Positions 62,081 to 64,000 of a stretch of 64,000 nt of DNA are shown here, piece by piece; positions within the stretch are counted from its first letter, which is position 1, and each line of letters starts with the position of its first letter. Origin of the DNA: Geosiphon pyriformis (lineage: Eukaryota > Glomeromycota > Glomeromycetes > Archaeosporales > Geosiphonaceae); contig JAAOMT010000301.1 of the NCBI GenBank assembly GCA_016748015.1, positions 220,283 to 284,282 on the forward strand. The letters are read 5' to 3'. A model generated the notes under the pieces. It had not been told where the DNA came from, did not search any database, and worked only from the letters and a program-made list of their open reading frames with translations. Position numbers and translations under genes: made by a program.

Positions 62081-62949
62081 CTAGCATCTAAATAGAAAAT
62101 AAATTTCATTAATTCGTGAAATACTTTATTATTCTTCCATGTGGAGCCTCCACTAGGGAAAAAAATTATATATAAAAGTTATGTTACAAAATTTTGTACA
62201 CTGCATATGCCTAGAAAACCACTTTTTTCATAATCCAATAACTTCGTAATTTAAAAAAACTGTGCCCAGACATACGCAAAGTTCGCCAAGTTCTTGTTCA
62301 AATGTTTCATTTGTGTAAATGTTATCCCTGATTACAAAATTTGTAGCATACATATATTAATCACGAAATGCTTTAAAGTAGAAAGATTTACACAGACACA
62401 CACCCATGAATTACTATTGCCTAAAATTTTCTATAATAAAAAATATATATATACAGCAATTTGGATCTGTTTAAATTATTCAAAAAATAGCATTTATTCA
62501 TTATCATTGTTTTGAAGTTTTAAGAATTCTGCATCAGATCCAAATGATCAAATCCATTTATGATTTTCAAATGAATCAAATATATCATGATGATGATGAT
62601 TTATAAGTTTACGTATGGTTCTTTTTTTGGGATGCTATACGTATTGTTACAATATTCAAAAGTTCAGCATATTGATACTGAGCCAAGAATATCAAATATT
62701 AATCAGTAGTAGTATTAATATCATTTACATCTTCACTGTCTGCATGATCTTCGAACTATGCAAATGATATTCGGTATTTCAAAGCAATCAAGTAGATGAT
62801 CTCATAAAAAATATCTACCTCTTCATTTTTGATGAGCCAATTTCATTCACAAATAAGATGATTCTGTGCGTACAATAGTAAAAGATAAGTTTATTGCTTT
62901 TGCCAATAAGAGAAATGATATTCACGCCATCATTAATTTCTTCTTTAAC
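62081..62949. other. Intergenic, no clear gene
   Basis: Short open frames on both strands have no family features. A VKEEINDGVNIISLIGKS-like minus-strand frame (about 62945-62880) might belong to the broken gene to its right. Confidence 0.4.
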
Positions 62950-63540
62950 ACGAGATCTTCTTTAACACCAGAGAGACTTGTGTGATTATATCCATGGATG
63001 TCTCCGCCCTCTGCTTACGTACGGTCTCGGTAATTCCTTGGTGCATAATCTGAAATTGATTTTCAGCTTCTTGTACTGTGCGGTATACAATAACTGGGCC
63101 TAGTCAAATATAATCTTAATTGGGAAAAGCATAAGGGAGAAAGGAACCATGCTATGATTAACAAGGCAGGGGCGTAAGTGGTTAAATGCAACGCATTCAA
63201 ATGACCACATATTTCTCCTTTGGAAAAATCCTCATTTTGTTCTCAAGGATCATCAGCTGGGAAAGGAAGGAAGGAAGGAAAAAGAAAATTTAATGAAAGA
63301 TAGATACTTTAAAAACATCAATGAGAATAGAAATACCTACTTCCTCCTTTTCTTGAATGATGTTAACCCAAAAAAAATACATCGGTTTCATTTTAACATG
63401 ATGAAATGTGCAACTTTGACAATGTATCATATCACTACGATCTGAGATCTGGCATAAAGCCTCCACGGTTTTTTTTTTGAGAAGCTCAACCCAAACAATG
63501 TTGCAAAAGTAATTCCTTTCTGAGAAAATAGCATGGCTAC
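62950..63540 (-). pseudogene. Unidentified gene-like sequence, apparently broken
   Basis: The minus strand has gene-like base composition and readable segments: NIVWVELLKKKTVEALCQ to NIIQEKEEV (about 63507-63335), a plausible intron (63334 to about 63257, GTATTT to TTTCCCAG), then ADDP followed by a TGA and EQNEDFSKGEICGHLNAL, a hydrophobic stretch (about 63180-63100), and after a frame change VIVYRTVQEAENQFQ and RKQRAETSMDIITQV. The in-frame stop and the shift suggest a pseudogene or sequencing errors. I recognise no family. It could instead be non-coding. Confidence 0.3.
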
Positions 63541-63558
63541 AAAGTGCATGAAGCTTTT

Positions 63559-63640
63559 ACCCGTGTTGTGGGAATTGCATAAAGCTTTTATAGAGAATTA
63601 CCCGTGTTGTAGGAATTGCATAAAGCCTTTATTGAGAAGT
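63559..63640. repeat. 41-bp tandem duplication
   Basis: Two adjacent copies (63559-63599 and 63600-63640) begin ACCCGTGTTGT and share GGAATTGCATAAAGC, differing at a few sites. It lies just upstream of the broken gene-like sequence. Confidence 0.8.
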
Positions 63641-64000
63641 CTCTCTTCTTTAAAACAAAGGTTGTGGCTTCTCCCGCTCACAGTATTTTTCTTTCAGTTG
63701 CGGTAAACTTTGTTAAAACGACCAGCAGTCTTCAAACTCATTTGGTATCTGTAATTTTAGCCGTATGAATGTGTCTAATTCATGTAGTATTTCAATTTAT
63801 TAGGAGTGTGTTTATGGGAAAAAATTCTTTTTAGAGGTCAAAAATAACTAAGCCACTGTAATCATTTATCGTAGCACGCCCCAAATGTAAATAATGGGAC
63901 AAACTAACATTAGCCACTTAGGAGATTTCTGTTGTGGGATAATGAATTAGTAATGCAATTGTCTCATTGTAAACTTAATTTTTCCAATGACCCGAAAATC
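63641..64000. other. Non-coding window end
   Basis: No ORF with family features, tRNA or repeat was recognised in the last 360 bases. Confidence 0.4.

Overview
The window is nuclear DNA from a eukaryote with intron-rich genes and very AT-rich repeats. I read it as an arbuscular mycorrhizal fungus (Glomeromycotina). The reasons are short GT-AG introns, a fungal HMT1-type ABC transporter, and LTR and LINE retroelement proteins whose readable stretches match, from memory, families typical of Rhizophagus, Gigaspora and Diversispora. The species cannot be fixed from the sequence.

Layout. (1) 1-5917: a TRAPPC8/Trs85 gene on the minus strand, 20 exons resolved, 3' end outside the window. (2) About 5950-50850: a 45 kb transposon block with no host gene recognised. 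A LINE on the plus strand (LINE A, starting near 6190) is split by three LTR insertions: a complete Ty3/gypsy element at 8636-19434 (E1), a solo LTR at 20984-21987, and a complete element of the same family in reverse at 25087-34976 (E2). LINE A ends near 35430, tail to tail with LINE B (35455 to about 43600, minus), which carries two further insertions. Then come two ORF1-only retroelements (43860-46098 minus; 46974-49850 plus), a SINE-like element between them (46357-46622), and the 5' end of a third ORF1 (ATG at 50646, minus). A 253-bp SINE-like insertion lies inside E1. (3) 50891-59811: four housekeeping genes, namely fructose-1,6-bisphosphatase, the HMT1-type half ABC transporter, a TPR protein and a HIT-family hydrolase. 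(4) 59812-64000: intergenic DNA with microsatellites, a 917-base assembly gap, a 34-bp perfect palindrome and gene-like but broken minus-strand sequence.

The repeats are decayed mainly by transitions. Gln and Trp codons have become stops and catalytic Asp codons have become Asn in most copies. The ORF1-only elements are the best preserved. The strongest candidate for something undescribed is a network of non-LTR elements (two LINEs, two ORF1-only elements and two SINE-like elements) that share one 3' tail of about 120 bp. One SINE-like copy has a tRNA-like head, a 10-bp target duplication and an empty site in the sister LTR element.

The host genes are unrelated housekeeping functions (vesicle tethering, gluconeogenesis, vacuolar transport, a TPR protein, nucleotide hydrolysis). 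They are not an operon or pathway.
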